Counted from the first letter of the stretch, positions 11,901-24,437 are shown. The stretch: DNA of 64,000 bases from Linnemannia schmuckeri (GCA_029449235.1 JANATG010000010.1:1612001-1676000); one strand, 5' to 3'. The notes: generated by a model from the letters alone, not told the origin. Program-made: numbers and translations.

Positions 11901-13540
11901 TTATGCAAAAAGCAACAACAACAACCATATTAACAACAACAACAACGGTACCAACAAGTCGATTGCGATCATGTGTCTGACTGGTTCCTCTTTGACTCGC
12001 CCAGTTACCTTCTCGTTCACCTGTTTCTCTCTCTTTATTTACGACCTATGCTGATTGCATCTTTCTCTCCATAGCGCGTAAGCAAACATAGCGTGCATTT
12101 CTATTAAAATGAAATGAGGATGGCTTTTATTTGTTTGTTTGTTGACATACCATGTATACCCTCCTTGAAATGAATCGAATACTTACTTGTTTTGACCAAT
12201 GTGTTCTCCTTCCCTCTCTGAATTGAAAAACGGGAAATTACCTTGACCCTCGTTTTGCTGTTTGTGGTTGTCAACATGAAAAAACAAGGTGCCTCGGTCT
12301 TTGATTTTGTTTTTTTGTCTTGTCCTCTCTGAAATAAAAAAATTAGGGTATTTAGCAGGAATTGTCATTAGTCTGACCACGTTGTTCGTTCTTGTTGCAG
12401 GCTTGTGAAATATGAGGAGGGACTATTTTTGAAAAAAAAAAAAAGGCAATTCGACTGTGTACATGTGCGAGATTCGCTTCTTTGTTTGTCTGATGCAGGG
12501 CCATTAGCACCGCAATAAGGAGGACGGAGAGAGAGAAAGTGCATGAACGGACGGAGGAATTAAGAGCAATCGAGAAGAGAGGAGAGGAAAGGCCAAACGA
12601 GGGCATGCACAGTATGTAATTCTTAGCGTTGCTGGGGGCGATGAGATTTTTTACCGTTTATTTTTTAATTTTCCTGAGTGGATAAAGAGCAAAAGCATAG
12701 CTTTGTTGTGCACATGTCCAGAAAGTATCTTTCGTCTCACTTTTTTTTTTTTGCCTTTTTCTCCTCCCATTTTCTGATTTTTGTTGTTTCTGCCATTTGC
12801 TTCTTCGACTCTTCATTTGTACCTGTTTCTCGTAGTGAAGGAATTGAGTTTGAAAACGGCGAAAAGTAAGGTTCATTACGACTTCTTGGCTCAATAAAGG
12901 AAAGATGGAGGGAAGGAAAAGGCGTGAGCATCTCTTCCTTTTTTTTTTCTTTTTGTCAATCATTGTCGTCAATTACAACACAGCCCAGGCATAAAAATTC
13001 CCCAAGACGTGCTCGCAAAGTAGGGGGGAGGGGGGGGAAGGGGATTGAAACTTCTGCTCGCGCTTCCGTGATGCTTAGTACTTGGAACAAATGACAGGTG
13101 CGATCGCAGTCTTTTCATCGAGAATGTGAACAAGTATGTCGACCAGTCTTACGAAAGCAACTCACAGCAACAGCGTTGCAAACCGCACGCTTGCACACAG
13201 CAGACGATTTAATATAAAAAACAGTCGATTGATGGCAAGGAACAACAATAGCGATAATAAGAAAAACATTACCATTAACAATAGCAACATCAACAAACAA
13301 ACAACAGCGAAGAAAAAACAAAAAAGAAATGAAAAATACAAGGTCAAAGAGACTATCGATCCCTTCATCAGGAAACGAGACCAAACAAAAAAAAACGGCC
13401 AAAAGTCACCGCCTGTCGACAATGGATGTGTGCTCAACTGTGTGTGCATAGGAGGAATTAGGCCACAACGGGGACCGAGCAGAGCAGAGAGTGAAGCATA
13501 ACCCCTGGAAAATGAACCATGGCTGATTTTGATGGGCCGC

Positions 13541-13541
<1 letters not shown>
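11901..13541. other. Intergenic, no gene seen
   Basis: 3' region of the amine oxidase gene (an ACAACA-rich start near 11910-11950), then A/T-rich sequence. A G-rich stretch at about 13021-13042 has runs of 6, 8 and 4 G. Open frames overlap on both strands without splice support. Confidence 0.5.

Positions 13542-13574
<33 letters not shown>
13542..13574. repeat. T33 homopolymer
   Basis: Thirty-three consecutive T, about 1 kb upstream of the single-pass membrane protein gene. Confidence 0.9.
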
Positions 13575-13575
<1 letters not shown>

Positions 13576-13672
13576 GCTTTTTTCTTTTTTCCTTCAGTGT
13601 TTGTCGTACAAACGTGTCCCTCTCTCTCTTCTCTCCTTCGCTTTCTGCCTTGTTCTCTTCTCTTCTGTTCTC

Positions 13673-13675
<3 letters not shown>

Positions 13676-13730
<55 letters not shown>
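13676..13730. repeat. (CT)27 microsatellite
   Basis: About 27 uninterrupted CT dinucleotides, 100 bp after a T33 tract. Apparent S/L or E/R repeat proteins in this stretch are artefacts of the repeat. Confidence 0.95.
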
Positions 13731-13736
<6 letters not shown>

Positions 13737-14540
13737 TGTTGACAATAGAGAACACAAGAAAAAACTAGAGAGCACTCATCATCTCCTTCCGCGAGGGTGA
13801 GGGGGGACACTCACTCAATTTATTATGTCTGTCTGTCTATCTGTCTGCTTGCCTGTATGATGGGGTTTGAGATCGAAAAACAACAATCAAACAACCAATG
13901 CACTCACATAATTCAAAAAATAGACGGAAGGGATGGTTGGTCGGCTGTGATGCGTGCTCTAATGCCAATGGGTATGCATGCAACCAACTAGTCAGGCAGT
14001 TCTCGACCAATGGATTTGTTAATTGTCTTCTTCTCTTTCTGCTTGGTCCTTGTGTTCAATCAACAGAGGGTAAAAAGAAGAGAGAGCGAAAAGATTCAGC
14101 GATGAGCGAGAAAGGGAGGCGAAGATGAGAATGAGGGAGTGTAGTTGCTTCTCATTCCCACCATGGCGTGGGTGATGTCCATTTTTTCCTTCATACTCGA
14201 AAGCAAGTACGTTCGCTTTGTTTCCGTTCTTCTTTTACACTTCCCCCTTTTATCCCTTCACTATTCCTTCTTTTTTCATTTTTCATATTTAAAAGCATAG
14301 CATTTTTCTCAGCATTCTTCCTTCCCTCCCAACAATTAACGAAATTTTTTTTTCAAACGATAAACACGATACGATAGACCTTCCTTCATCCGCTCTCTAC
14401 TCATCTTCATTGTCAAATTCACGTAACGTTCACGCCTTCTTCCACCTGCCCACCCCTCTCACACTCTCACTTCACTCCACTCCACTCTCCACCCTACATT
14501 CTTCACTCCCCCCTCACACGCACACAATCCTACTCTCACA
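13731..14540 (+). promoter_or_regulatory. Upstream region and leader of the 14541 gene
   Basis: Intergenic sequence that ends in a long pyrimidine-rich leader (about 14380-14540, many CTCACT and CACTCC units) directly before ATG 14541. A TATTTAAA sequence near 14286 could be the core promoter. No gene is seen. Confidence 0.4.
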
Positions 14541-16847
14541 ATGGCGGCTTTCGCGCCAGTTATCATTGCTGCCGCTTTCCTTACAGTTTTTGTCTTCACT
14601 GTCCTGTATATCTGCCATAAAAAAAGAACCTTAAAAGAAAAGCGTCGTCGACGGAAGCGTTACCAGAAACAGGCCGAGGCAAATCAACAACGACTCTACA
14701 CCTACCCTCACTTTTCCCCTGACGAAGTCGATGCTGTTCTGCCCCTCTCTCAAGTATATATCCACCCAACCCCTTCTCGCCAGCAACAACAACAACAACA
14801 GCAACAAGATGAGAACGGTTTCTCTTACATACATCCTTCCGAGAGCAACCGTAGTTTACATCGATTGAACGCTGCAACAAACAACAATCAAGACGACAAT
14901 CGCAAGGCTGCTGCTAACCTACTGAGTGCTGTTTCAGTGCAGCAGCAGCAGCAGCAACAACAACAACAGCCACAGACCTCGCCACCTTCGCCACAACAGC
15001 AACGAAACCGACTGCCGGTCAATCTCCCTCAATCATCGCCTAGCCTCCGTCCATCGTCCCCTTTCCTCGAGTTGTCAACGCTACCTGTTGCCTATCAACA
15101 ACAAGGTTCTTCCCGAAGAAACCTCGATAGAAGCAACAACACCCTTGCCTCCCCTTCGTTTTCTCCTATGATGCAACCCCAAGACCCCGCCACTCTGCCG
15201 CCTGGTTCACGCGAAGAGAATGATGGTGATAATGTTCGACGGGCGACTACTAGTCACCACACCAAGAACTCGCCTCTGCCTCGGCCACTCCATCTGCGAC
15301 GACCAATCGTCACCGACACATCCATCACTCCGTCCTCCAAGGTCGTTGCTACGATCGGCCGGGGTGTTCCGGTGGTTGTCCAAGACGACGACTCCAATTC
15401 TCCTATCGAGCCTCCGGTGGTCATCATTGGTAAGAGTCCCGTCTTGATGGCCTTGGGCTTGGGGGCAAACATGCTGTCCCACTCGCCATCATCAGCTTCT
15501 GCTACGTCACCCAAAGCGACACCGCCTTCCAAGAGCATTGCGAGACGAGAATCGATCCGTCGTCAGGCTGCAACAACAACTCAGACGCCGACACAAACAC
15601 AAGCATCAACTGAAGTACAAACACAAACACAAACCCAAACTCAACAACAACAACAGACGCCACATCACAAAGGAGCAATCCAATTCCCAGCCCCCATCCC
15701 CGAGGAACAAGTCTTTGTTGACGAATTCGATGAGAACCCGTTCATGTCGAAGGAGGAGTTCCGCCGACCTGCGCCTCAAGCCATCCTTCCTGAAGGATTC
15801 AAGCATGCACAGTTCACTCTCCCTCTGTTGCCTCTGCCACCCAAGTCGAATAGGGTCGTGAATGATGATAACAGCGATGGTGAAGTGACTGAACTTGACA
15901 CTGGTCGACTGGTCTTAGAACCTTACCTCACACCTGCTGAGCTGGCGGCCCATATCCCTTTCCCTGTCCCAGCTGTCGCCTCCAAGTATGCCAAAGATGC
16001 TGCGTCAAGTAATGATCAGTCTATCGCCCACCAGAACACCACCCCCACGCGTCCTCCACGACGCGCCACTGATGCAGCTGATCAACCTAATCTGTCACAG
16101 TCCAACTTTCAGGAACAGCGACAAATTCTCCCTCTCCAGACCATTCATCCTCTCGCAACTTCTGTGGACGCTCCTCGGTCGTCGTCGCATTCTCCTATCC
16201 ACAGAAGTCCAAGTCCATCGCTTTCAAACCCTCCACCCCCTCCTTCTTCTCCTTCTCCTTCTCCATCACCCTCCCCTTCTCCCACTCCGTCTTCCCTGTC
16301 AAACAAATCTTCAAGCACCAACAACACTCGCGTAAAACCACCACCGCCAACCCTCCCTCCACCCCGCGGATCGCGCTCAGGCTCATTAAGCCAGTCAGGT
16401 TCCGAGCGAGGCATGTCCCCAGCACCATCACTATCCTACACCAGCTCTAACATCTCAACTGGCCTGTCGATCATCTCTTCACAACCCGAGACGATCGTGG
16501 CCGATGTCTCGTCGTTTGTGTCTCTGGGTGACACCCCGACAACGACCGCGTCAATGTTCTGTGCATCCCCAACCTTCCAGCCTGAGCTCTCGCCAACAAG
16601 TCCTGCTACTCCGGGAAGAACCTTCTCGGTCTCGACAGCTGGGTCTCCGGTCACACCACGATTGCCACCAGGGCAGTCGCCACGGATTGTGGAGGGTGAT
16701 GACTATAGCTGGATGGCGAGGAAGTTTGACAATAACAGTAGTGATGATGATGACGACAAGGTGGTTGTGCGCCAGGCCAAGAAGACGCGAGTTCCGGAAG
16801 CAGTTGGAGGAGGCACGCGACTGTCGCATTTTAACTTTGACACCTAG
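14541..16847 (+). CDS. Single-pass membrane protein with long disordered tail
   Basis: Intronless, 768 aa. The N-terminus has one hydrophobic segment (about 5-27, ending LYICHKK) followed at once by a strongly basic stretch with RRRRKR, a signal-anchor pattern that puts the rest in the cytosol. The remaining 700 residues are low-complexity: poly-Q blocks, TQTQ repeats, S/P runs (about 555-600) and an acidic cluster near the end (SSDDDDDK). A few less degenerate stretches exist (for example around 395-420 with DEFDENPF), but none matches a family I know. The start follows a pyrimidine-rich leader, ACA ATG GCG. Function is unknown. Similar architecture is seen in fungal cell-surface or septum scaffolds, but that is only an analogy. 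Confidence 0.75.
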   Translation: MAAFAPVIIAAAFLTVFVFTVLYICHKKRTLKEKRRRRKRYQKQAEANQQRLYTYPHFSPDEVDAVLPLSQVYIHPTPSRQQQQQQQQQDENGFSYIHPSESNRSLHRLNAATNNNQDDNRKAAANLLSAVSVQQQQQQQQQQPQTSPPSPQQQRNRLPVNLPQSSPSLRPSSPFLELSTLPVAYQQQGSSRRNLDRSNNTLASPSFSPMMQPQDPATLPPGSREENDGDNVRRATTSHHTKNSPLPRPLHLRRPIVTDTSITPSSKVVATIGRGVPVVVQDDDSNSPIEPPVVIIGKSPVLMALGLGANMLSHSPSSASATSPKATPPSKSIARRESIRRQAATTTQTPTQTQASTEVQTQTQTQTQQQQQTPHHKGAIQFPAPIPEEQVFVDEFDENPFMSKEEFRRPAPQAILPEGFKHAQFTLPLLPLPPKSNRVVNDDNSDGEVTELDTGRLVLEPYLTPAELAAHIPFPVPAVASKYAKDAASSNDQSIAHQNTTPTRPPRRATDAADQPNLSQSNFQEQRQILPLQTIHPLATSVDAPRSSSHSPIHRSPSPSLSNPPPPPSSPSPSPSPSPSPTPSSLSNKSSSTNNTRVKPPPPTLPPPRGSRSGSLSQSGSERGMSPAPSLSYTSSNISTGLSIISSQPETIVADVSSFVSLGDTPTTTASMFCASPTFQPELSPTSPATPGRTFSVSTAGSPVTPRLPPGQSPRIVEGDDYSWMARKFDNNSSDDDDDKVVVRQAKKTRVPEAVGGGTRLSHFNFDT

Positions 16848-17356
16848 ATAGCTTTGTCTTTATTAATGACCTTCATACCCTTTTGCCAAACACATAGACG
16901 ACACCAGGATACCCCTTTTCGCACAAATACATGCATTGCTTTTCATTCAAATGGTACACGTGATCATTCGTCATTGGGCGCCTGAGGGCGGGAGGGGAGA
17001 CCTGCAGCCAACAACGTTCCCTTTTAGTGTGTGTCTGAGAGTGTGTATGTGCGGGGTTAAGAGGTGAGAGGACACCGCTTGATAAAAGAAGAAAGAAACC
17101 TGAGCGTGTTTGAGTGTGAGAGAAAGGAAAAGAGACGTCTCGCTTTCGTCTCGTTCGTCCTGGCTTCCCTTTTTTTTCGTTTTCTTAGGCTGCTACCTTT
17201 TTTCTCATTTTCTTTTCTCTTCACTCCAAAAACTTCTTCGTTTTATCTCTTTCCATTTTTTACAACAACCACCTCCTTTGCTCCGTGATCTACTCCAATA
17301 ATATTCAAGAACAAACCTCACACCAAAATAAAGAAGTAGACATATACAACAAAGCA
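16848..17356 (+). promoter_or_regulatory. Intergenic and leader of the CNNM gene
   Basis: 3' end of the preceding gene, then a C/T- and T-rich leader (about 17140-17300) before ATG 17357. An in-frame upstream ATG exists at 17285, but the 17357 ATG begins the more family-like N-terminus. Confidence 0.4.
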
Positions 17357-20300
17357 ATGGATCGCCAACCGTTGCTGCATCAGCAGCATAACGACAGCAA
17401 CACCGTCGCCATTACCATGGAGAAGGACTCGACCGCCAATGCAAGATCCCTCAAAGAGAGACATTCCGTCCAACGCTCACTCGGATTCAAGAACATGGTC
17501 ATCTATGTCCTCCTCTTTGTCAACCTGCTCCTCTGCTCAAAGCTGTTCTCGACCTGGTCTTTTGGCAGCAACAACAACAGCAAGAGCAACATCGGCGCGC
17601 TCAATGCTGCGGGTGCTAGATGTGATTGCTCTACCCTCGGTGAAGGGGAAGGTGGGGAGGACGAGGGCGGCGATGCTTCTACGCCAGAGTTCTGGATCAA
17701 GATGGCTCTGATCGTGTTCTTGGTCTTGATCGGCGGCGTCTTTGCAGGCAAGTGTTCTCCTCACAATTGTTGTGTTCAAATGCTTCTCTAAACAAAGCTG
17801 TTCTCGTTTGAATTGGGATGGATGTAGCGTGTTTTTTCTTTTGTTGTCGCATGAAATCGTCACTAACCGTTGTCGTTCTTGCATTATCCGTTCAACTTGT
17901 GTCCTCACGAATCCCTTCTCTTTCTCCACCCGAATCCCCTCTCGTTATCCGCCGGTTTTCCTTCTCATTCTCATCCATATTTCTCTTTGCACACCACTTT
18001 CCTTCTCAATTGCTCTTCCGTCCCCCTTTTTTTTACCTTTGCTTCTCAATGTCCCTTTTTTCTCCTCCTTTTTCACTCTTTGGTCTATGTGTTGTGGCCG
18101 TTTTATTGTTCTTTCTTTCTATCAATGCTGAACCCCTCACTCCTTCTCGACCTTCGACATGTATCTGCGCCTCTGTTTTCTTTAATTGACTCCTTTCTTA
18201 CTGCATCTTCTCCCGCTGCTCCTGCTTCATTTTCTTTTCTCCTCTTGTGCCTGCTGTTGCTGTTCCTGCTGTTGCTGTTTGGTACAAATACGATTCCGGA
18301 TCTATGCAGGATTAACGATTGGTCTGATGGGCTTGGACGAGACGAATCTTCAGGTGCTGATGGCTTCTGGCACGCCAGCAGAACAAGTTCATGCCGAGAC
18401 AGTCTACAAGTTGCTGTCACGCGGAAAGCATTGGGTCTTGGGTAAGTGATTCTTCAATGTTGTTTGTCCTGTGCTTCCTCTCATCTCTTCCCTCCTTTTT
18501 TCCCCCTGCCTTTTCCTTTGCTGCCCTTGCATATTTTCTGTTTGTTCGATTCGCATAATGATGAAGGAAGGATGTATGGCAATATATTGTTTTTTTATGT
18601 GTCTTTGTTATCGATTTGTTTTCTTTTGTTTGTCTTTGTGCGTTTTAAGGTCGTGTGCTCCAACCACAAAAGGAAGGATCCATGCAAACAGCACATTTGA
18701 GCGCCCCCCCCCTTTTAGCGCTCATTTTTCCCTATTGATATGGACTCGTTTTTTTTTTTTTTTTTTTTGCATGATCGTGATCCGTGAAAATAAAAGTCCG
18801 AAGCTAACCCAACCGCCCAATGGTACTTCTCTTTTCAACATTTTTTTCTCTTTCGAACCTTAGTAACTTTGTTGCTTGGCAATGTCATTGTGAACGAAAC
18901 TCTTCCTGTTGTACTGGACTCGGAACTTGGCGGTGGAGTGGTCGCCATTCTCATCTCGACTCTCTTGATTGTTGTCTTTGGCGAGTAAGTGTTCCTCCTT
19001 CCTCCCTCTCTTCCTTTCCCCTAACTCAGTGGAGGAAATCAACTTTGCTCAGGCGCGTTGTACCTCTTCCTTGGTAGTGAGAAGAAGAAGGGACTATGGC
19101 TGAACATTAACTTGGCAATGGATCTAACCTTTTCCTTTTGTTTTATTGATTGATAGAATTATCCCTCAGGCTGCCTGCGCTCGTTATGGTCTCGCCATTG
19201 GATCATACTGCGCCAAGCCCATGTTGGTCTTTATGTACATCATGTCACCCGTCTCGTACCCTATCGCCATGTTGCTGGATAAGTGGTTGGGCGTCCATCA
19301 CGGAACAACTTATCGTAGAACCGAGCTCAAGACCCTGGTCTCGTTGCACCAGGTTGATGGAATGGGCGAGTTGACCGATGACGAGGTCACGATTATTGCC
19401 TCTGTTTTGGATCTCAAGGAGAAGGCCATCTCGACAGTCATGACACCTCTCGAGGATGTTTTCACGCTAAGCGAGGATGCCATTTTGGACGAGCAGCTGA
19501 TGGAGGAAATTGTCAACGCTGGTCATTCGCGCATCCCAATCTACCGCCATGACGATCCTAGCAACTTTATTGGAATGCTTCTTGTCAAGCGTCTGATCAC
19601 CTACGACCCTCAGGACCATATCCCTGTGAGACAGTTCAAGATCAACTCTCTCCCCGAGGCTGCCCCCAACACCAGCTGCCTTGATATTCTGAACTTTTTC
19701 CAGGAGGGTCGTTCCCACATGGCGATTGTTACTTCGGAACCTGGCGGATTCGGTCACCCCGTTGGTGTGATTACGCTAGAGGATGTTATTGAGGAGCTTT
19801 TGGGTGAGGAGATTGTGGACGAATCGGATGTCTATGTCGATATCCACAACAAGATCCGTGTTATCCGCAAGCCGTCCAAGAACGTCAAGATGATTAAAAG
19901 CTTGAAGTCGTTGTTGCAGTCGCCCGCCATCAGCGATGCGTCGCCGCTTTTGGGCAACAAGAGTACTGGATCGGATCGTCGTACTGCCCCCATGCCGATC
20001 GAGAACAACTACATGGCGACTGGAAAAACCATCTTGCTCCGTAACCCCTCGACCGCGCTTTTGGAAAATGCAGCCAAGGCTCAACCCACCAACGTCAACA
20101 CTGCCGCCAATGCTCATATCCCTGCTACCCCGACCGGGCATAATAGTGAGTCACCGTCGACGGCTGTGAGCTCCAAGCCTACGACTGCAAATGGAAACAA
20201 TGACTCGCCCGTAGTCAATTTCAAGGACCAAGTCAAGGTGATTCAGGAGATGGCAAGCAAGGATACCCCAGAGGAGATTCATGAACGGTGTGTGACGATT

Positions 20301-20711
20301 GAGGTGCCCGATAGCGAGGAAGGTGGCATCTATACGATTGATCCACCCTCAGATGCTGCTGTTGCCGATGCTGCTGGAGAGACCATTACTGCCCAAGTTC
20401 AGGTTGTTCCCGAGACATCTGCACTAGTAGTCACAGCAGCACCAGTGGTTGCAGATGAGGAAGTTGTTGCGGAGGAGGTGACCCCAAGGTCGGTCGAGAT
20501 CCAGTTCGAGGCCGAGGGGCCCAAAGAGGTGTTGCTGACGCGTGAGCCAACAGTGGAGACAACTTCGTCGAGTGCCGGTGCAATGCCTGGATCCGAATCG
20601 ACATCGACATTATTGTCGTCTACTACTCTTAACGACAAGGCTGCCGTCAACTCTCCTGCTTCCGGCTCTTCCAAGAAGAAGAAGAACAAGAAGAAGAAGT
20701 CCCATAAGTAA
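17357..20711 (+). CDS. CNNM/Mam3-type DUF21-CBS membrane protein
   Basis: Four exons: 17357-17747, 18310-18441, 18864-18984, 19157-20711, giving 732 aa. Exon 1 codes a leader with one hydrophobic segment (NMVIYVLLFVNLLL) and the start of DUF21. The DUF21 core is split across three introns: FLVLIGGVFAGLTIGLMGLD, LLLGNVIVNETLPVVL, GGGVVAILIS...VVFGEIIPQAACARYG. A CBS pair follows (about 305-450), with VMTPLEDVF and PVGVITLEDVIEELLGEEI. Animal CNNM and yeast Mam3 of this family are linked to magnesium or manganese homeostasis; Mam3 is vacuolar. About 270 disordered residues end in a lysine-rich cluster (SSKKKKNKKKKS). The first intron begins GCAAGT, not GT: only the join at 17747/18310 restores AGLTIGLMGL, so this is a GC-AG intron. 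Confidence 0.93.
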
Positions 20712-22527
20712 ATCTTACATGTTTGCTAGGACAAGTGAGGCAGGAGGGATTGTAGGATGAGGTAACTTTTAAATATAAGCTTTTGATTTGCACCTAAAAT
20801 GAAAGAAAGAAAGAAAGGATGGACAGGGGATTGCTCAATTGAGAGTTGAAGGGATATGGAGGAAAGGCATGAGCACAGCTCTGGATGAGTCTGCATGTGC
20901 ATATATGGGAGTGTGTTATTTTCTATTCTGTTGTGTATGTTTGGAAATGAGGGCGGATCCTTGCATTTTGGGACACATGAGAGTGGGATGGAAGGGAGAG
21001 GTTTAATGAAGTTTTAAGTCTATTTTTTTTTTTTTTTTTTGAGGCGGTAGAGGGGAGGAAGGGTAGATCGACCACTTTCAGTTTTGTCCAACTCATTGAT
21101 CATGGATATGCTCTCAGTTCATCTTGTGAACGCTTGAATTGAGACATTCAGCAAAGGAAAGGAAAGGACAACATACTCGCGTCCCAAGCTGTACTCGGTG
21201 CCCTTATAGCTGTGAACAAAAAGAGTTACTTTGTCGTTAGCGACTCGCTGCGGTTAGTTTAATAAAGATGGCAAGAAGTGAGAGCGTATGTATTGGCTCG
21301 AAATAAGAGTGGATGAGGACAAAAAGGATACTGACTCCCTGTAATTAAATTTGTACGTGTACCTGAATTTTGTCTATCTCTGTTTCAGATTTTTTTTTTC
21401 TGTCAGGTCAAGGGCACGGGCACAAAAAGATCAAAGCAAGATCGTGGTGCCTGGAAAGGGATCGACGTTTTTGATGATCCTCAATCTTCTTTCAGTGAAA
21501 GAGAGCCACAACCGTGTGTAAAAGTCCTGACTACCATGATGCATTTTCTTAATTTCAATGACACCATCTCCCTCCTCTTCTTTTCCTATTAGGTCCCCTG
21601 TTCTTCCCTCTCTCTCTTTCCTTAACTGGATCCAATAAAAACGTAACGCACCCATTCCGTCGTCTAGAGAGGAGAATACTTAGCAACAATTTTTTTTTAT
21701 TGGTTTCTTTTTCTACGATTCTCAGCCCCATCTGTCGCATTTCTGTGCAATGGCGTGTTTTTACTTTGTGAAGGAAGCAAGGGTGTTTTATGTTTCGACA
21801 GCTTGACAGATAGACACAGGCAAGGCACAGGTTTCCTTTCTTTCCATCGAATGTGCATCTTTTTTTTCATGGACGCCAATGCCCGTGCACACACGCTGCA
21901 GTTAAGAGGCGGAGAAAAAAAAAGAGGAAAAAAGAACGTTAAAACAGGCGTGGAGAGGCGGCATTATGTGACAGCGACAAAAGTAACCATTTTGATCAAT
22001 TACTCTTGTTACCTTATCATGGCTATGCCTGAATCATTGGATTCTTTTGCATGGTCTTGCCAGAAGAACAACAAGATGGGCACCACAGGGAGCACTCCTG
22101 TGTGAGCTGTGCATCAGGGGTTGCACTCCTTCCTTTCCCCATCTTCATCTGTCTTGCCCCCTTATTTCTCCTTCTGGACCCCAACGTCAGCTTGTTCTGC
22201 ATCCACCAAGGGCCTAAATTTTGCCCCAGGCAGATCGATGTAAACAAAAAAAGCGAATGTGTACAAAGGGGAGAGAGACGGGGCGAAATGACCATGGGCC
22301 ATGGACAACAATAAGAGAGGGACGTGTTTATACTTCCTTGCACACTGACTTTTTTTTTCGCTTGAACCTTACCCTCTTTTTGTTTTTTTTTGTCCTTCTT
22401 TCGTTCACTCCCCTCTCTCGCACTCTTCGCCTTGCTTCGACTCTCTTTCGCCCTCTCAACTCTTACAACTTCTTCCACTTCCCTCCTCTTTCTCTTTCAT
22501 CCTCTTCAACGCTCCGTAACCTCCACA
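20712..22527. other. Intergenic; possible unassigned exon on minus strand
   Basis: 3' region of the CNNM gene, then a T18 tract (21023-21040). On the minus strand a short block at about 21209-21178 with splice signals on both sides could be an exon, but I could not build a gene from it. The 22330-22527 part is a C/T-rich leader for the kelch gene. Confidence 0.35.
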
Positions 22528-24437
22528 ATGACACGCCCACATTTAATACGAACCAGACGGAAGAAAAAGAAGGTCAACCCTCTCACCATCCTCTACCTCC
22601 TCCTCTTTCTCTCCTTCTCTCTTTTTCCAAAACGAACACATGCACAGCAGCAATCTAAACCCCCCGCTGTCATCCCCATATCCGTCCAAGGGATGGCCTA
22701 CATGCGCGCAGGACCCAACTTCTACGTCCAGGGTGGGAAAGTCGTCCGACAAAACGACAACTACGCCATCAGCCCACAATTTTATGCCCTCGACATATCC
22801 ACCTCCTGGACAACGGACTCTCCACCCTGGAAGGCCCTTACGGGCGGACCTACCTACAATCTCCAGAACGGTGTCGCCTCACCCGACAATAAGACTCTTA
22901 CCACTATGTTCCAGGAACAAACTGCGCAGTTGCTAGTCAACCAGTACAGTGTCGAGACGAATACTTGGAAGTATAGCTTTACGGCCGTGAACGAAAATTT
23001 AAAGGGGATCCGACCGGTCGTGGACCCAACTTCTGGGCTGATATACATTCAGGGGCATCAGAATATGATTGTTTTGGACACGCAGACGATGACAGTGCAG
23101 CAGTTCGCCATCGAAAAGATGACTATGCCGTCGCGCTCGTTCCCAGGGGCTGTTTATCATCCGGGGAGAAAGTCGATTTTGTACCTGGGAGGGTTTTCGC
23201 CTGAAGGGTATTTTGAGACGAGGACGTATATCACCGAGTACATGATTGCCACCAATACTTGGAGTGTCTTTGTAAGTTTGTATGGAGGAAATAAAAAAAA
23301 CGAGGATAACGATAGTGAGAAGCATAGGCATGCATTTCGCTGGGAATAATCCTCACACCTCCGCTTCTTATTTTTCTTTAGGTGCCAACAGGCACATTGC
23401 CCACACCGAGAGCAGACCACTGCATGGCCATTAGTAAGTGGGGTGAGGGAGAGCGCCATGCAACAAAAACAAAAAACAGAAAGGAGAATAAGGCTCCACT
23501 AACGCGCTGCATTGTTTATTCTTCTTCTCTCCTCTTGCTCACAACCATCTCCACCCATGACTGACGCCTCTTTTGTTTACTTTGCTAATACATAGACGAG
23601 GACGGGAGCAAGATTCTCGGAGGACGCATCCCTTTCGAAAACACCACGGCCGTGACATCATTCACAGGAACACTCTACATCCTGGACGCGGCGACAGCAA
23701 CCTGGATCTCAGGACAAGAATCCAATCCTCGACTCTACATGGCCTGTACTATTGTCGGGGACCAGTTCATTGCTTGGGGTGGATACGATGGCATGAACAC
23801 TATCGACGACCCTCCTATCATCTACAGTCTATCGGCCGGTAACTGGATCAATACTTATACAGCCCCTGCGTACTATGGCAACAAAACTCAACTGAACTCG
23901 TCGCAGGAGTCTTCCAAGCTAGGCGTGATCCTGGGCGGAACACTTGGATCGTTCTGTGTACTGGCATTTGCGGGGGTGTTCTACCTTTTCCTTAAGCGAA
24001 GGGCAGATAAGGCGCAATACAAGGCCCTCGCTCAACGACGGATCCTCTCTCAAATGGATATGCTCGACAAACCTTCGTCCCTATCCTTCGACAACAATCG
24101 CTCCTCTTCATCGCCGCCACTTCTAGGCTCCCCAGCATCCACAACAACTTCGGCAGCAACAGCAGTAGTAGTAGGCGTGTCAAGACCGACATCTCAATAC
24201 AATCCAATCGCGACCAAACCAGTCACCAGGGACCCCCAAGACGAAGGAGACAGGAATTATACGATCGACTATGATCCCATCAAATATATCCAAGCAAACC
24301 CGCACCCCGTCGTCCAGGCAAACTTGGGAAGCGTGTTCTATGTCCCACTAGTGTCCTCACACCATTGCCCGGTGGTGTCAACTGCAGCACAGAGTCCGGG
24401 AGTTGGGTCTGTCTATGCCCAGTCACCTTATATTTAG
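22528..24437 (+). CDS. Kelch-type beta-propeller ectodomain protein, membrane-anchored
   Basis: Three exons join in phase: 22528-23271, 23382-23433, 23596-24437, giving 545 aa. The N-terminus has a basic start, a hydrophobic core (LTILYLLLFLSFSLF) and a likely signal cleavage after THA near 39. The ectodomain (about 40-370) shows kelch-type units: ILYLGGFSPEG, TNTWSVFVPTGTLPTPRADHCM, KILGGRI, TLYILDAATATW and FIAWGGYDG, with repeated W and G-G positions of propeller blades. One transmembrane helix (about 372-395, GVILGGTLGSFCVLAFAGVF) is followed by KRR and a 150-residue cytosolic tail. Such kelch/galactose-oxidase-like proteins are common in Mortierella-type fungi. Copper-radical residues of galactose oxidase were not identified, so I do not infer enzyme activity. 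Confidence 0.85.

Noticed and set aside
13406..13810. Frames rich in ER or SL repeats
   Set aside because: They are the direct translation of the (CT)27 and T33 tracts.
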